Source: Palsa-1400 sp036501625
GTDB taxonomy: Bacteria; Verrucomicrobiota; Verrucomicrobiia; Limisphaerales; Palsa-1400
Reading direction: 5' to 3'
Assembly: GCA_036501625.1 (NCBI GenBank)
Contig: DASXZY010000073.1
Coordinates: forward strand, 1-64,000
DNA: 64,000 nt
Position numbers and translations under genes: made by a program. This document shows, in pieces, positions 63,901 to 64,000 of this stretch (positions are counted from its first letter, which is position 1; each line of letters opens with the position of its first letter). The notes beneath the pieces are model-generated. The model had not been told where the DNA came from and ran no database searches. It saw only the letters and a program-made list of their open reading frames with translations.

Positions 63901-64000
63901 GCCATTCGCTGGTTCTGGCGTATCCATCCTACGGCGAAGGAGACCCGCGCGCGTGGGACATCAGCGACATCGTGGGCGGTTCGCCGGGTGTCATGGAAAC
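60933..64000 (+). CDS. Large exported LamG and lamin-tail domain protein (3' end outside the window)
   Basis: An ATG at 60933 opens a frame with no stop to the window edge (at least 1,022 codons). A signal peptide (about 1-21) is followed by a first LamG domain (about 27-240: GLVSYWPLD, SIAFWVRG, GSWHHVGWVDNNG), an Ig-like unit (about 255-335) and a second LamG domain (about 345-550: GLVNYWPFD, GAWHHIVWVDQNG). An Ig-like unit, a DUF1349-type jelly roll (about 670-840: FDFTVNLTSLG, WLRLSRAGNVF) and a lamin-tail domain (about 870-1000: FSEIMWKP, EFVELNNTT) follow. The domains are adhesive or structural with no enzyme seen so far; a C-terminal sorting signal may lie outside the window. Confidence 0.88.
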   Translation, partial: MKTALLPIACALCAMSQTSSADLNTGLVSYWPLDAISGGATPDLLLSNNLAVFGGPSVAPGVFSNAFSFNGSSQYLDIAHSTTPTRGLPIYAGGAYSIAFWVRGASQVNHYVFTEADTANANPIFILQTGSVSPYGGQLDVIIRNNSGTLIDHTRSASTVFDGSWHHVGWVDNNGAVSLYVDGKLDTANFNYTPGAAGLIPLNNTAVGALVRTGSPTINFNGSVDDVALWARALSQAEVQSMMSGSMPLPLRPPSPAFIAPFTASTNARGDYVILSGAAAESQAAYQWFENGTLLAGQTNSTLGPIDTTAAGTNVYTIEATGYGGTVTNSAPVVVLPDAVPNLASGLVNYWPFDAVSKSSTPDLASGDSILLNSMTAGNLVPGVFGESLDFAGSPECGVRAGGGPVFSGTNYSVSAWVQGEPSTQAIFYGESSTNDSTPLFILSTAGPSSGALDVLVRNDANVALLDNLTSAQTVFDGAWHHIVWVDQNGRAMLYVDGALDPVSFSYTRAGAFPLTTSCVGALVRAAVNDYFAGAVDDLAVWNRRLSYAEIQQLQTNSVEAPAENTNAPVLLAASSAGLNQVQVVLSAPVTPASATNPANYSLTGPGGIVPVINAGLDASHKAIGLGVGGMSAATAYILTVNNLTNEFAPSAVIAANSTIGFAASLYAPEAIGISPASGGQLPGSNGVALTSTGGDIGGAADQFEYSCVPVSGNFDFTVNLTSLGMSDVWAKGGLMARESLAANARFAASLATPGMSGAVFEFRDPTNSAAVRAGSFPVNYPDTWLRLSRAGNVFTAYASYDGAAWTQTGSEAISMPPKIYFGMAASSHNATESTTARFINPVPAGTNAVIGGTANPHEPLGPCSRKTGIVFSEIMWKPAPRADGNNLEFVELNNTTPYFHDISGYQIVCADMNYTIPPGTILAGGAFLALAASPGSIESVYGITNVLGPYTGSLKKSETLELLDEQGAVLLTVPYTGAYPWPVATDATGHSLVLAYPSYGEGDPRAWDISDIVGGSPGVME

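Overview
The window looks like chromosomal DNA from a GC-rich member of the Verrucomicrobiota (Pedosphaera/Limisphaerales-like). The support is the gene content: two DUF1549/DUF1553 plus DUF1501 gene pairs, very large secreted LamG proteins, a pseudopilin of the kind common in that phylum, a kinase fused to WD40 repeats, and few recognisable Shine-Dalgarno sites. No 16S gene is present, so the assignment is inferred from family content only.

Region 1 (1-11,056) is an accessory defence island. It runs from a probable insertion-sequence edge that cuts off an adenine methyltransferase gene, through a DUF4143-type AAA ATPase, to a complete four-gene Wadjet type I anti-plasmid operon (jetA-jetB-jetC-jetD, minus strand). 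It ends with a tyrosine recombinase lying beside a tRNA-Ser(CGA) gene.

Region 2 (11,082-30,297) is mostly minus-strand genes for sensing and degrading polymers: an operon of beta-propeller sensor kinase, NarL-type regulator and GH5-like hydrolase; a three-domain LamG protein with a clear intrinsic terminator; a divergent pseudopilin; a sialidase-fold (Asp-box) protein; a DUF1549/1553-DUF1501-WD40 operon; a plus-strand serine hydrolase; a 5'-truncated catalase remnant; and a 569-residue exported protein of unknown role.

Region 3 (30,462-41,795) is plus strand: an ECF sigma factor operon with two membrane/exported proteins, a Tat-exported aldo/keto reductase, a Ser/Thr kinase with WD40 repeats, a small very basic protein, a three-module glycosyltransferase and an MFS transporter.

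Region 4 (42,043-60,809) is minus strand: an arylsulfotransferase-like protein, a second DUF1501-DUF1553 pair in reversed gene order, a DUF4912-membrane protein-GH57 operon, a DUF4838 protein, a frameshifted small secreted protein, and an operon of an LplT-like lysophospholipid transporter, an apolipoprotein N-acyltransferase-like protein and an Aas-like acyltransferase/acyl-ACP synthetase. Two copies of an intergenic repeat of about 200 bp lie 6.7 kb apart here. A large LamG/lamin-tail protein (plus strand, from 60,933) runs off the right edge.

The points most worth a second look are the Wadjet island beside the tRNA, the LplT-Lnt-Aas operon, the dispersed intergenic repeat, the gap-free hexapeptide tract in the DUF4912 protein, the triple glycosyltransferase and the sigma-factor operon.
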